The notes below the pieces were generated by a model that was not told the DNA's origin, did not search any database, and worked only from the letters and a program-made list of their open reading frames with translations. A stretch of 64,000 bases of DNA from Acidobacteriota bacterium (GTDB lineage Bacteria > Acidobacteriota > Terriglobia > Bryobacterales > Bryobacteraceae), in contig JAFKEE010000050.1 of NCBI GenBank assembly GCA_017307505.1, forward strand, positions 1 to 64,000, written 5' to 3'. Of this stretch, positions 44,010 to 52,730 are shown one piece after another; within the stretch, counting starts at the first letter, position 1; the number at the start of each line of letters is the position of its first letter. The translations under genes were made by a program, and so were the position numbers.

Positions 44010-44169
44010 GGTTGAGGCCAGACCCAGGAGCGTTCCGGGCCGGCTTTGAGCCCCAAGACTCAGGAGGAAGCCACATGCGTTTCCGGTGGCACGTCCATCG
44101 CCGGAAATGCGTGTAGGGCGGATGTCAGGGCTCAGTGGTTCTGCTTGTTGAGCGCTCCTGACCTCAGCC
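44010..44169 (+). ncRNA. Putative rod-like structured RNA
   Basis: Hand pairing gives a long imperfect rod. P1 is 44010-44017 with 44162-44169 (8 bp, one GU). P2 is 44025-44034 with 44151-44160 (10 bp). A large bubble spans 44035-44046 and 44135-44150. P3 is 44047-44053 with 44128-44134 (7 bp) plus GAC/GTC at 44057-44059 and 44124-44126. P4 is 44073-44086 with 44101-44114 (14 bp). The central bubble between two stems recalls 6S RNA, but sequence identity to 6S was not established. Confidence 0.35.
44075..44116 (+). CDS. Possible 13-residue micro-ORF
   Basis: ATG at 44075 follows CAGGAGGA (ending 5 nt earlier) and encodes MRFRWHVHRRKCV before a TAG. The whole frame lies in the longest stem of the structured region, so it may be an RNA-structure by-product or a leader peptide. 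Nothing downstream on the + strand obviously needs attenuation. Confidence 0.2.
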   Translation: MRFRWHVHRRKCV

Positions 44170-44267
44170 TCCGCGGCAGTTCTCACGCGTGATCCGATGA
44201 TCGGAGGGGATGCGCGTGGGGCTGCCGCAGTTCTGTTCCAGCGGGCCTGGATCCAGGGCCGATTCCA

Positions 44268-44396
44268 CTATTTGGCGGGGGGCGTACCCTTTGCTTCGGT
44301 CAGTTTCTGCCGCAATTCGCGCATGGCAAGGCGCGTCTGAAGCTTTCTTTTGCGCAGGCGGTGATGCCGCGATTTGTCTCCGTTGCTGGCTGACAT
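44268..44396 (-). CDS. Small basic protein
   Basis: 42 aa from ATG 44396 (AGG upstream): MSASNGDKSRHHRLRKRKLQ then TRLAMRELRQKL. Very basic helix, no signal or Cys. It may be a ribosome- or nucleic-acid-associated small protein. A longer frame from 44459 is possible but its added N-terminus is unlike a gene. It lies downstream of the CHAT lipoprotein on the opposite strand. Uncertain. Confidence 0.4.
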   Translation of the reverse strand: MSASNGDKSRHHRLRKRKLQTRLAMRELRQKLTEAKGTPPAK

Positions 44397-44471
44397 AGTG
44401 CCTAAAGCGTAGCAGGTATCCGCCGCCAACGTCCGGTTCTCGTGCCCGGGCCCGGCCACGGAGGGCTGCGC

Positions 44472-44858
44472 TCAGCCGTAAACTACAGGGTGTTTTTCGA
44501 GCCAGTGCTCATCGCGCGCGGCATTGATCTTCTTCATGGCGCCGTCCGCCAGAGCACCGGTAACGCGGCGGGAGCCCCAGGCCAGACCGCCCGTGAATCC
44601 GATCGCGCCGCCCACCACTCCGCCGATGAGCGCGCCGCGCGCCGACTTGCGGTCGTCCGTGATGTAGCCGGCCGCCGCCCCGATGCAGACTCCGATCAGG
44701 GTCGGCAACAGGGATTCCTCTGCCGCCCGTGCAAATTCACCGGAGATTTCGTCTTCCCGGAAGGAAGCCTTTCTCACAGTGGACACGCCTTCCAGGCCGG
44801 ATTCGACCAGGTCACGACCGTACTCAATATTCGATTTCACCCAAGAGCCTAGCTTCAT
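44472..44858 (-). CDS. Glycine-zipper membrane protein
   Basis: 128 aa. N-terminal ~50 residues are soluble (MKLGSWVKSNIEYGRDLVES). Two Gly-rich hydrophobic stretches follow (LLPTLIGVCIGAAAGYITDD and GALIGGVVGGAIGFTGGLAW) with GxxxG spacing, typical of helix-helix packing or pore-type small membrane proteins. A basic C-terminal tail follows. Function unknown. It is divergent from tex. Confidence 0.65.
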   Translation of the reverse strand: MKLGSWVKSNIEYGRDLVESGLEGVSTVRKASFREDEISGEFARAAEESLLPTLIGVCIGAAAGYITDDRKSARGALIGGVVGGAIGFTGGLAWGSRRVTGALADGAMKKINAARDEHWLEKHPVVYG

Positions 44859-45008
44859 AGTTCAGCACCCGCTCTCATCATACAGGTTTCGGCATTGCGA
44901 TCTGAATGTCCGCTCCGCGGGCGGGTCCAAAAGCGCTAAACACAGGTGCTTGCGGGCCGTCAAGAAGAGATTTGCGCGCGCCCCGGTTTACCATATTGGT
45001 GTTTCCAC

Positions 45009-47255
45009 ATGCCTGAACTGAAGTCTCTTTCCCCTGAGATCCTGATCCACGTCGCGCAGACCCTGAACGTTCCATTGAAAGGGCTGACGGCGACCATTGA
45101 ACTGCTGGACGAAGGCGGCACAGTCCCCTTCATCGCGCGCTACCGCAAAGAGGCGACCGGCAATCTGGACGAAGTGCAGATCCGCTCCATCGAGGAGAAA
45201 CTCGCCTACTTCCGCGAGTTGGAGGAGCGCCGCGCCACGATCCTGGCTTCCATCGAAGAACAAGGCAAGCTCACCCCCGAGTTGAAGGAGCGCATCGAGA
45301 AGACGCTGGAAAAGAGCGAACTCGAGGACCTCTACCTGCCTTATAAGCCCAAGCGGCGCACCAAGGCGACCATCGCCCGGGAGAAGGGTCTGGAGCCCCT
45401 GGCCCAGTATCTGTGGCTGCAGGAGCCGGCGGAGCTACCCCTGGAGTCCTTCGCCGCGACCTTCGTGAACGCCGAGAAGGGCGTGAACACGGCGGCCGAG
45501 GCGCTGGAGGGCGCGCGCCATATCATCGCCGAAATGATCAGCGAAAACGCCGATCTGCGCAAAGCACTGCGCCAGATGATGTTCGACGAAGGCGTGGTGG
45601 TGAGCCGCAAGGTGATGGACGCCGTCGACGAGCAGGAAAAGTTCAAGATGTACTACGACTATCGCGAGCCGGTGAGCAAGATCCCCTCTCACCGCATGCT
45701 GGCGATTCGACGCGGCGAGAGCGAGAACGTCCTCTACTTCAACATCGAACTCGAGCCGGTGCGTGCGCTCGACCTCGTGCGGCGCTTCGTACTGAAGACG
45801 CCGGGCGACTGGACACCGCAGCTGGAACTCGCCAGTGACGATTCCTACAACCGGCTGCTGAACAGCTCCATCCAGACCGAGATCCGTCTGGAGCTGAAGA
45901 AACGCGCCGATTCCGAGGCCATCCAGGTTTTCCGTGAGAATTTACAAAATCTGCTGCTGGCGCCGCCGGCCGGCCAACTGGGCGTGATGGGCATCGATCC
46001 CGGCATCCGGACCGGCTGCAAGATCGCCATTGTCGACGAGACGGGCAAATACCTGGAGAATGCCGTCATCTACCCGCAGCGCGGGGACACCGCCGGCGCG
46101 ATGAAGACGCTCAAGTCGCTCATCGCCAAGCACAATGTGAAGGCGATCGCCATCGGCAACGGGACGGCCTCGCGGGAGACCGATGCGTTTGTGCGCGAGT
46201 TTCTGCAACAGGAGAAGCTCGACACGGTGTTCAGCGTGACGGTGAATGAATCCGGCGCCTCCATCTACTCGGCTTCCGACATTGCGCGGCAGGAGTTCCC
46301 GGACCTCGACCTGACGGTGCGCGGTGCCATTTCCATCGCGCGCCGCCTGCAGGATCCGCTGGCCGAACTCGTCAAGATCGATCCGAAGTCCATCGGCGTC
46401 GGGCAGTACCAGCACGACGTGGATCAGCGACAGTTGCAGCAGTCGCTGGAGGCCGTGATCGAAAGCTGCGTGAACCGCGTGGGTGTCGAGCTGAACACGG
46501 CATCGTGGGCGCTGCTGCGCTATGTCGCCGGCATCAGCGAGCGGACGGCGCTGAAGATCGTCGAATACCGCAACGAGAACGGCAAGTTCACGTCGCGCAT
46601 GCAGCTCACGGCAGTGCCGGGCATCGGGCCGAAGACGTTCGAGCAAGCGGCGGGCTTCCTGCGGATTCGCGGGGCGTCCAACCCGCTGGACATGACCGCT
46701 GTCCATCCGGAATCGTATCCGGTGGTGGCGCAGATCGCTGAACGGCTCGGCGTGAAGCTGGAGGAGATCATCCAGCAGCCGCAGCTTCTGGAGAAGTTCA
46801 AGAAGGAAGACATCGCGGTCGGCGTGTACACGTTGAACGACATTCTGGAGGAGCTGCGCAAGCCGGGCCGCGATCCGCGCAACAAGTTCGTGGCGCCCAG
46901 CTTCAAGGAAGGCGTGAAGGAGATTGCCGACGTGCAGCCCGGCATGGTGCTGGAGGGCGTCGTCACGAACGTGACGAAGTTCGGCGCGTTCGTCGATGTG
47001 GGTGTGCACCAGGACGGCCTGGTCCACATCAGCGAACTGTCCAATCGCTACATCCAGGACGCCTCCGAAGTGGTGAAGGCGGGCCAGATCGTCAAGGTGA
47101 AGGTGCTCAGCGCCGATGCCAAGACGAAGCGGATTGCCCTGTCGATCAAAGCTCTGCAGGGGCCGCCGCCGCAGAGGCCGCAGAGGCCGCAGCAGGCGAA
47201 GCCGTCGATGGATGATAAGTTGGCGGCGCTTTCGTCGAAGTGGAAGGTTCGTTGA
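45009..47255 (+). CDS. tex: Tex family RNA-binding transcription factor
   Basis: 748 aa from ATG 45009. Tex/Spt6-like layout: N-terminal helical HTH region (TIELLDEGGTVPFIARYRKE), YqgF RNaseH-like domain with LGVMGIDPGIRTGCKIAIVD and a helix-hairpin-helix (LTAVPGIGPKTFEQAAGFL), and a C-terminal S1 domain (LEGVVTNVTKFGAFVDVGVH then DGLVHISELS). It binds nucleic acid and RNA polymerase complexes. A longer frame from 44946 adds a poor N-terminus and is rejected. Confidence 0.95.
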   Translation: MPELKSLSPEILIHVAQTLNVPLKGLTATIELLDEGGTVPFIARYRKEATGNLDEVQIRSIEEKLAYFRELEERRATILASIEEQGKLTPELKERIEKTLEKSELEDLYLPYKPKRRTKATIAREKGLEPLAQYLWLQEPAELPLESFAATFVNAEKGVNTAAEALEGARHIIAEMISENADLRKALRQMMFDEGVVVSRKVMDAVDEQEKFKMYYDYREPVSKIPSHRMLAIRRGESENVLYFNIELEPVRALDLVRRFVLKTPGDWTPQLELASDDSYNRLLNSSIQTEIRLELKKRADSEAIQVFRENLQNLLLAPPAGQLGVMGIDPGIRTGCKIAIVDETGKYLENAVIYPQRGDTAGAMKTLKSLIAKHNVKAIAIGNGTASRETDAFVREFLQQEKLDTVFSVTVNESGASIYSASDIARQEFPDLDLTVRGAISIARRLQDPLAELVKIDPKSIGVGQYQHDVDQRQLQQSLEAVIESCVNRVGVELNTASWALLRYVAGISERTALKIVEYRNENGKFTSRMQLTAVPGIGPKTFEQAAGFLRIRGASNPLDMTAVHPESYPVVAQIAERLGVKLEEIIQQPQLLEKFKKEDIAVGVYTLNDILEELRKPGRDPRNKFVAPSFKEGVKEIADVQPGMVLEGVVTNVTKFGAFVDVGVHQDGLVHISELSNRYIQDASEVVKAGQIVKVKVLSADAKTKRIALSIKALQGPPPQRPQRPQQAKPSMDDKLAALSSKWKVR

Positions 47256-47264
47256 CACGGAGAT

Positions 47265-47317
47265 AGCTTTCAGCTGTCAGCGATCAGCTTTCAGCTTGGA
47301 TAGTGTGAGCTGATCGC
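47265..47317. repeat. Palindromic intergenic repeat (REP-like)
   Basis: AGCTTTCAGCT occurs at 47265-47275 and 47286-47296. GCGATCAGCT (47280-47289) is complementary to AGCTGATCGC (47308-47317) around an 18-nt loop. It sits in the convergent gap after tex and may act as a terminator or as a dispersed palindromic element. Similar mosaic repeats are frequent between genes in high-GC soil bacteria (general knowledge). Confidence 0.55.
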
Positions 47318-47339
47318 TTCCGGTTGGTCCCGCTTTGCT

Positions 47340-47846
47340 CTATGGGGCGAACCAGGCGTCCGGGTTCAGTTGGGTGTCCGGGGCTGTGGTGACGCGCCTC
47401 AGTTCGTTGTGGTCCAGCCAGTTCAACCGGCAGTCCGGGCAATTGTCGATGACGATGTTGCCCGGACCCGCGTAGGGGTGTGTGTCCATGCGTTGGTGGC
47501 AGCGCGGGCAGTCAATGGTGCGGTCCAGTTCCGCGGGATCCAGCGGACGAGGTGGCTCCGGCAGACCGTCGCGGCGGGCTCTTACGATCTGGACCAGTGC
47601 TCCGAAGGAATCCAGGTCCAGCAGCATGCCCTGACAGTTCGTGCAGTAGCCCAGGCGCTTGCCCAGGTAGGCGGCGTGTTTGAGCTCCTGCCGGCACACC
47701 GGGCAGTTCTCGCCGGTGCCGGCCTCGAAGACGCGCACCCCGTCCGGATTGGGCTGCGGATAGACCAGCGTATGGCAGAAGTCGCACACCAGCGCATCCG
47801 CGCCCGAATCCAGGCGTAGGGCCCCGCCGCAGTTTCTGCAGTTCAT
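47340..47846 (-). CDS. Zinc-ribbon protein (zf-TFIIB type)
   Basis: 168 aa with three CxxC pairs: MNCRNCGG...CDFCH, then CPVCRQE...CTNCQGM, then CPRCHQRM...CPDCRLNW. The middle and last units resemble the zf-TFIIB family (CPxC then CxxCxGxWLD-like WLDHNELRR). Function unknown; probably a small metal-binding or nucleic-acid-associated protein. It converges with tex. Confidence 0.75.
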   Translation of the reverse strand: MNCRNCGGALRLDSGADALVCDFCHTLVYPQPNPDGVRVFEAGTGENCPVCRQELKHAAYLGKRLGYCTNCQGMLLDLDSFGALVQIVRARRDGLPEPPRPLDPAELDRTIDCPRCHQRMDTHPYAGPGNIVIDNCPDCRLNWLDHNELRRVTTAPDTQLNPDAWFAP

Positions 47847-47867
47847 CGCACCACTCCCGTGTAAACT

Positions 47868-47936
47868 CTTAATTCCTTAGTTGACCCCGCAACGGATCTG
47901 CTTTACAAATAATACTGTCACTTAATTCCTTAGTTG
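47868..47936 (+). promoter_or_regulatory. Two identical 16-bp boxes around a promoter (putative BlaI operators)
   Basis: CTTAATTCCTTAGTTG occurs at 47868-47883 and 47921-47936, 53 bp apart. A promoter candidate TTGACC (47881-47886), 17 bp, TACAAA (47904-47909) lies between them. The left box touches the -35, and the right one covers the initiation region and ends just before the SD (AGGAG 47938-47942) of the BlaI gene. This arrangement fits autorepression. Confidence 0.55.
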
Positions 47937-47950
47937 CAGGAGCGTCCCGG

Positions 47951-48334
47951 TTGGCCAGAAAGCGATCACCGAACCTTACCGAGGCCGAACTCAGGCTGAT
48001 GGATGTCATCTGGGACCGCGGCCCCTGCACTGTCTCGGACGTGGCTGAATCGCTCAAGGATCTGGGCCTCGCCTACAACACCGTGCTGACCACGATGCGG
48101 ATCCTGGAAGACAAAGGGTTCCTGCAGCACGTGAAGCCCGCCGAAGGCCGCGCCTTTGTTTATGAGCCCGTGGTGGGCCGTGACGAAGCGGGCCGCAATG
48201 CAGTGCGCTACCTGGTGAGCCGGTTCTTCCGGAATTCGCCGGAACTGCTTGTCCTGAACGTGCTCAACGATGAGGACCTGTCGGCCAGGGAATTGGGAAG
48301 GATCCGGAAGCTGATCGCGGAGGATGCGAAATGA
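47951..48334 (+). CDS. BlaI/MecI-type transcriptional repressor
   Basis: 127 aa from TTG with AGGAG 8 nt upstream. The winged helix (LTEAELRLMDVIWDRGPCTV then YNTVLTTMRILEDKGFLQHV) and C-terminal dimer helix (RNAVRYLVSRFFRNSPELLV) match the BlaI/MecI/CopY family. These dimers repress their own operon until cleaved through a BlaR1-type sensor, which is the next gene (4-nt ATGA overlap). Twin 16-bp boxes overlap the promoter. Whether it regulates beta-lactam response or something else is not shown. Confidence 0.9.
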   Translation: MARKRSPNLTEAELRLMDVIWDRGPCTVSDVAESLKDLGLAYNTVLTTMRILEDKGFLQHVKPAEGRAFVYEPVVGRDEAGRNAVRYLVSRFFRNSPELLVLNVLNDEDLSARELGRIRKLIAEDAK

Positions 48335-50340
48335 GAGAGGCATTGGACCTGCTGAACACGGCTTCGGCTACTGCTTTGACCGCCATCGTCAACAGCTTGT
48401 GGCAGGCCGGCGCCGTCGTGCTGGTCACCTGGTTGGCGATGAAATTCCTGCCAGGACTGAACGCGGCGACACGCCACCTGGTGTGGTGGGGCGTGCTGGG
48501 CGTTGTCGTCCTGCTGCCTCTCGCCCCGGCGGCGGTGCGAAGTTTTCGCGCCTGGCAGAGTGAGCCCCTGAACGAAGAGCAGTTCCGCCCCGTGACGCGG
48601 TTCTCCCATCCTCCTGAGATCACGGCGACGGCGGCCTCTTACTCTTATGCCCCGATGCCACTGGCCAGACAGCCTCTGGCTCCGGTGGAGGTCCGCACCG
48701 GCTATTGGCCCCTCTTTGCGGCTGGGCTCTGGCTGCTGGGTCTGACGCTGCAGCTCACGCGTATCGTCTGGAGCTACTCCTACCTGCGTCGTGTGAAGCA
48801 GCGCTCCCGGAAGCCCGCGCTTGAGATAAAGCTGAACTTCGATGAGTGGCTGATGCAGTCGCGCGTCGGCCGGGACGTCAAACTGATCATCTCCGATGAA
48901 GTCGCATCGCCCATGGCTGCCGGCTTTGTGCACCCGGCGGTCATTCTGCCGGGCCAGGTCCTGGAGGCCTTCTCGGCCCAGGAACTCGACCAGGTGGTGC
49001 TGCACGAGCTCGCGCACCTGGAGCGGCGGGACGACTGGACGAATCTCCTGGGCCAAGCCGCCTCCGCCTTTCTGATGCTGCATCCGGCCGCCGCGTGGGT
49101 CCTGCACCAGATCGAGCGCGAACGCGAGATCGCCTGCGACGACTGGGTGGTCTCCATGACCGGCGAGGCACGTCCCTATGCCGCCTGCCTGGCACGTCTC
49201 TTCGAATTCTGCTGGTCCCGCCGCCGGGCTATGCTGGCCACCGGAATGGCGACCCGTGCTTCCCATCTGGGAGAACGCGTCGAGATGCTGCTGCGGCGCG
49301 ACCGCCGGTTCACGGCCCGAGCCTCGGTGCTCCCTGCCCTGTTTTGTGGACTCGTGCTGGGCGGCATGGTTCTCGCCTCGGCGCAGACGCCGCACTGGTT
49401 CGCCTTCGCTTCGGAGGACGAGCGTACTGCTCCGGTCCCACCCATGGCCGCAATTGCTCCGATGAACTCCCAGGCCCCTGTTGCGCGCAACGCCGTTCGA
49501 ACGCCCCATCCAAGCGCCCAGGCGCCGGTGGCACCCATGAGTTCGGACGCTACCGTTGCTTACCGTCCTTTCTATCCGTCGGCAGTTCCGGCGACCGCTC
49601 CGCGGCCGGCACTGGCCGAATTGCCGGTGATGGCCATGACTCCGATGGCGCCGTCTCCAGCTCCGGTGGCCACACCCACACCGTCTCCGGCTCCGCCCTC
49701 GTCGCCCGGACCCTCTCCGGCTCCGCCCTCATCGCCGGGCCCTTCTCCGGCTCCGCCAGCCCCTCCTCGCGGAATGCCGGCCCCGCCGGTACCGCCCGTG
49801 CCCCCAGTGGCCGCGAAAGGATCGCTGCTCGCCGCGCTGGTGGCCGCCGGATACGGCGACCTGCCGGTCGACGAGATCATCGACCTCAAGAATCAGGGCG
49901 TCTCCGCCGGTTTCATTTTGGGCATCAGCCAGGCTGGCTGGGGCAAGCTCGCCACCCGGCAGATCATCGAGCTCCGCCAGCAGGGTGTTGCCCCGGAGTT
50001 CCTGGCCCAGTGCAGGAACATCGGCATTCGCGACATAACCATCCGCGAGGTCATTGAGCTCCGCCAGCAGGGCGTCAAGCCGGAGGATGTGCGCGAGATC
50101 CATGCCCTTGGTTTCGGCCCCTACAATACGCGCCAGTGTATTGAGCTGCATCAGCAGGGTGTGCGGCCGCAGTTCTTCCAGGATCTGAAAGACACTGGCT
50201 TCGGCCGGCTGGAGATCCGCGAAATCATCGAAGCCCGCAACAACGGCCTGCGCGCGGGCGACCTGCGCGAAGCGCGCAAGTACGGGCCTAATCTTTCACT
50301 CCGCCAGATCATCAAGCTGAAGCAGGCGGGTGTGCTCTAG
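48331..50340 (+). CDS. BlaR1-type M56 metallopeptidase with C-terminal 29-residue repeats
   Basis: 669 aa. Several membrane helices (about 12-38, 50-68, 125-148 and 332-350) surround a gluzincin domain with HELAH at 225-229 and a downstream EIACDDW (Glu266). A Pro-rich periplasmic linker (about 430-500) replaces the penicillin-binding sensor of classical BlaR1. The last ~165 residues are five to six repeats, each near 29 residues, centred on IIELRQQGVAPEFLAQCRNI. The same repeat type makes up the next gene. It likely senses something outside the cell and cleaves BlaI or another protein inside. Confidence 0.88.
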   Translation: MREALDLLNTASATALTAIVNSLWQAGAVVLVTWLAMKFLPGLNAATRHLVWWGVLGVVVLLPLAPAAVRSFRAWQSEPLNEEQFRPVTRFSHPPEITATAASYSYAPMPLARQPLAPVEVRTGYWPLFAAGLWLLGLTLQLTRIVWSYSYLRRVKQRSRKPALEIKLNFDEWLMQSRVGRDVKLIISDEVASPMAAGFVHPAVILPGQVLEAFSAQELDQVVLHELAHLERRDDWTNLLGQAASAFLMLHPAAAWVLHQIEREREIACDDWVVSMTGEARPYAACLARLFEFCWSRRRAMLATGMATRASHLGERVEMLLRRDRRFTARASVLPALFCGLVLGGMVLASAQTPHWFAFASEDERTAPVPPMAAIAPMNSQAPVARNAVRTPHPSAQAPVAPMSSDATVAYRPFYPSAVPATAPRPALAELPVMAMTPMAPSPAPVATPTPSPAPPSSPGPSPAPPSSPGPSPAPPAPPRGMPAPPVPPVPPVAAKGSLLAALVAAGYGDLPVDEIIDLKNQGVSAGFILGISQAGWGKLATRQIIELRQQGVAPEFLAQCRNIGIRDITIREVIELRQQGVKPEDVREIHALGFGPYNTRQCIELHQQGVRPQFFQDLKDTGFGRLEIREIIEARNNGLRAGDLREARKYGPNLSLRQIIKLKQAGVL

Positions 50341-50374
50341 TTCATTCCCTTCATCCATACATAGGAGAGATCCC

Positions 50375-51472
50375 ATGAAATACGTGACCGCGATGCTGGT
50401 GGCGGCGGCGCTGCTGCTGGCCGGAGTCGCCATGCTCGGACAGGATCTGAAGCATGGCTGGAAGATGCACCGGACCGACCGTTCGGACGAGGTGCAGTTC
50501 ACCGTCGAGCGCTGGAAGGACGGCAATCATTGGAGCAATAGCCGACCCTACCCGCTCAGCAGCTTCCGCGGCTTCTCCACGAGCGAGTTCGATCGCGGCG
50601 GAAAGGTCAAGTTCAGCTTTGTCCAGGATGCCGGTGAGTTGCTGTGCGAAGGCAGCTTCACGTTCGGCCGGGGCTCGGGCAGTTTCACGTTCACGCCCAA
50701 CCCGTCCTTTGTTTCCCGGCTGAAAGAACTGGGCTACGACGAGCCCGACAGCAACGACCTGTTCGCCATCATGCTGGCCGAGGTGAGCCTTGATTTCGCC
50801 CGCGAAGTGAAAGATGCGGGACTAGGCGCCTCGACAAAGCAGTTGATCGAGCTGCGTGTCCATGGGGTAAGCGGCGACTTCATCCGGGAAGTGCGGGACG
50901 CCGGCTATCGGAACTTCAACGCCCAGGACTTCAAGCAACTCCGCATTCATGGCGTGAATGCCGAGTACTTGCGCGATCTGCAGCGGGCGGGCTACAACTT
51001 GCCGGCGAACGACATCACCGAGCTCCGCATCCACGGCGTGCCGGTGGAGTTTGCGAAGGAGTTGAAGGCCGCCGGCTACGATTTGCCGACGCGGGACATT
51101 ACAGAGTTGCGCATCCATGGCGTCAGTTCCGACTACCTGCGCGACTTGAAGGCGTACGGGCTGCGTCCCGAGGCCAGCGACCTGAAGGAACTGCGCATCC
51201 ACGGCGTCTCGCCCCAGTATCTGAAAGGGCTGAAGGACTCCGGCTATGTGGCGCTGCCTGCCCGGGAGATCACGGAACTGCGCACGCGGGGGGTGTCCAC
51301 GGAGTTCATCCGCGAGGCTCACGATCTGGGTTATTCGTTTACACCCCGGGAACTGAGCGAACTCTGCACGCAGGGCGTGAACGGGGCATACCTGCGCAAG
51401 CTGAAGGAATCCGGCATGAAGAACCTGAGCGCCTCGCAGATCGCGAAGCTCCGCATCCACGGAGTGGAGTGA
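50375..51472 (+). CDS. Secreted protein built from 28-29-residue repeats
   Basis: 365 aa from ATG 50375 with AGGAGA upstream. The signal peptide is MKYVTAMLVAAALLLAGVAM. An N-terminal domain (about 30-130) has beta strands (VQFTVERWKD, GSFTFGRGSGSFTFTPNPSF). It is followed by about seven tandem units of the form LIELRVHGVSGDFIREVRDA, TELRIHGVPVEFAKELKAAG and so on. These match the C-terminal repeats of the M56 sensor upstream. The shared repeat suggests direct contact, for example co-receptor or decoy. Function otherwise unknown. Confidence 0.8.
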   Translation: MKYVTAMLVAAALLLAGVAMLGQDLKHGWKMHRTDRSDEVQFTVERWKDGNHWSNSRPYPLSSFRGFSTSEFDRGGKVKFSFVQDAGELLCEGSFTFGRGSGSFTFTPNPSFVSRLKELGYDEPDSNDLFAIMLAEVSLDFAREVKDAGLGASTKQLIELRVHGVSGDFIREVRDAGYRNFNAQDFKQLRIHGVNAEYLRDLQRAGYNLPANDITELRIHGVPVEFAKELKAAGYDLPTRDITELRIHGVSSDYLRDLKAYGLRPEASDLKELRIHGVSPQYLKGLKDSGYVALPAREITELRTRGVSTEFIREAHDLGYSFTPRELSELCTQGVNGAYLRKLKESGMKNLSASQIAKLRIHGVE

Positions 51473-51564
51473 CCGCACAGCCCAGGCCGCATGAAGCGTT
51501 CCTAAGAAAATCGAGGCTTGCGGTGGCGTGCGGTCAGGGGGATCCCTCAGCCATAATGGGATAC

Positions 51565-52716
51565 ATGAGGATTTGTGCCTTTGCTCTGTGCCTGGGTTTT
51601 GCCGGACTCCTTCCGGCCATGGCCGCAGACGTGTCGACTGTCGAGGTAATCCTCGCCAAAGTGAACGGCGACATTGTTACCAAGGCGGACCTCGAGCGCG
51701 CCAAGAAAGACGCCGCGGCGGCCCTCAAAGCGAGGGGCGCCACACCCCAACAGATCGAAGAAGCCATGAAGGCGGGCGAGAAGGATGTCCTGCGCGACAG
51801 GATCGACAACCTGCTTCTGGTGCAGCGCGGCAAAGAGTTGAACATCAACGTCGACGCCGAAGTTTCGAAGTACATTGCCGGTCTTCAGGCGGAAACCAAG
51901 ATCGCCGATCCCGACAAGTTCCAGCAGTACGTCCGCGAGGCCACGGGCATGACCTATGAGGACTTCAAGGCCGAAACCACCAACTCGATGCTGACGCAGC
52001 GCGTGGTCGGGCAGGAAGTCTACAGCAAGGTGAACATCCCGCATTCCGAGATCGAGGACTACTACAACAAGAACAAGGCGAGCTTCATCCGCAAGGAGCG
52101 GGTGTTCCTGCGCGAGATCCTGGTCAGCACGGAAGGCAAGGACGAAGCGGGCAAGGCCGCGGCTGAAAAGAAGGCCAAGGATCTGGTCACCCGTGCCCGT
52201 AAAGGCGAACGCTTCCCTGACCTGATCCGCGACAACTCCGATGCCGCGACCGCCAAGCAGGGCGGCGACCTGGGCGGCTGGGAGAAGTCTGACCTCAGCG
52301 CCGAGATCGTGAACGCCATCTGGGAGAAGCCGAAGGGCTTTGTGAGCGACCCCATTCGCGTTGCTTCGGGCTGGGAAATCCTGCGTGTGGAAGAGCACTT
52401 CAAGGAAGGCCAGGCAGAACTGGCCGATGTCGAGAACGAGATCAAGGAACGGATCGCCGGCGCCCGCATGGCGCCCAAGGTGCGCGAGTATCTGACCGAA
52501 CTGCGGCGCAGCGCATTTCTAGAACTGCGCGATGACGCCATCGACACGGGCGCAGCTCCGGGCAAAGACACGCGGTGGGAGAATGCCGCGCTGTTGAAGG
52601 CCGAGACCACGACCCGCGAAGAAGTGGCGGCGCAAAGCCGTACCCGGCGTCTGCTGTGGGCCTTCCCGGTGCCCGGCACGAATATTGGCGCCACCGGCGT
52701 GTCCACCAGCAAGTAG
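51565..52716 (+). CDS. SurA-like periplasmic peptidyl-prolyl isomerase
   Basis: 383 aa from ATG 51565. Signal peptide MRICAFALCLGFAGLLPAMA. The N-terminal helical chaperone part (VNGDIVTKADLERAKKDAAA, DRIDNLLLVQRGKELNINVD) is followed by a parvulin-type PPIase domain (RKERVFLREILVSTEGKDEA, FPDLIRDNSDAATAKQGGDL then GGWEKSDL). It helps outer-membrane proteins fold in the periplasm. It is followed directly by a YhaM-like gene. An ATG at 51556 is a less likely start. Confidence 0.9.
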   Translation: MRICAFALCLGFAGLLPAMAADVSTVEVILAKVNGDIVTKADLERAKKDAAAALKARGATPQQIEEAMKAGEKDVLRDRIDNLLLVQRGKELNINVDAEVSKYIAGLQAETKIADPDKFQQYVREATGMTYEDFKAETTNSMLTQRVVGQEVYSKVNIPHSEIEDYYNKNKASFIRKERVFLREILVSTEGKDEAGKAAAEKKAKDLVTRARKGERFPDLIRDNSDAATAKQGGDLGGWEKSDLSAEIVNAIWEKPKGFVSDPIRVASGWEILRVEEHFKEGQAELADVENEIKERIAGARMAPKVREYLTELRRSAFLELRDDAIDTGAAPGKDTRWENAALLKAETTTREEVAAQSRTRRLLWAFPVPGTNIGATGVSTSK

Positions 52717-52730
52717 GGTAACGCAACAAG

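Larger units (their letters stand above)
43948..44267. other. 320-nt intergenic region with no protein gene
   Basis: No convincing protein-coding gene fits here. It contains the RNA-like fold at 44010-44169 and a 13-residue micro-ORF (44075-44116) with CAGGAGGA before its ATG. Confidence 0.6.

Noticed and set aside
44946-45008. Longer start of tex at 44946
   Set aside because: The extra 21 residues do not match the Tex N-terminus; ATG 45009 fits the family.
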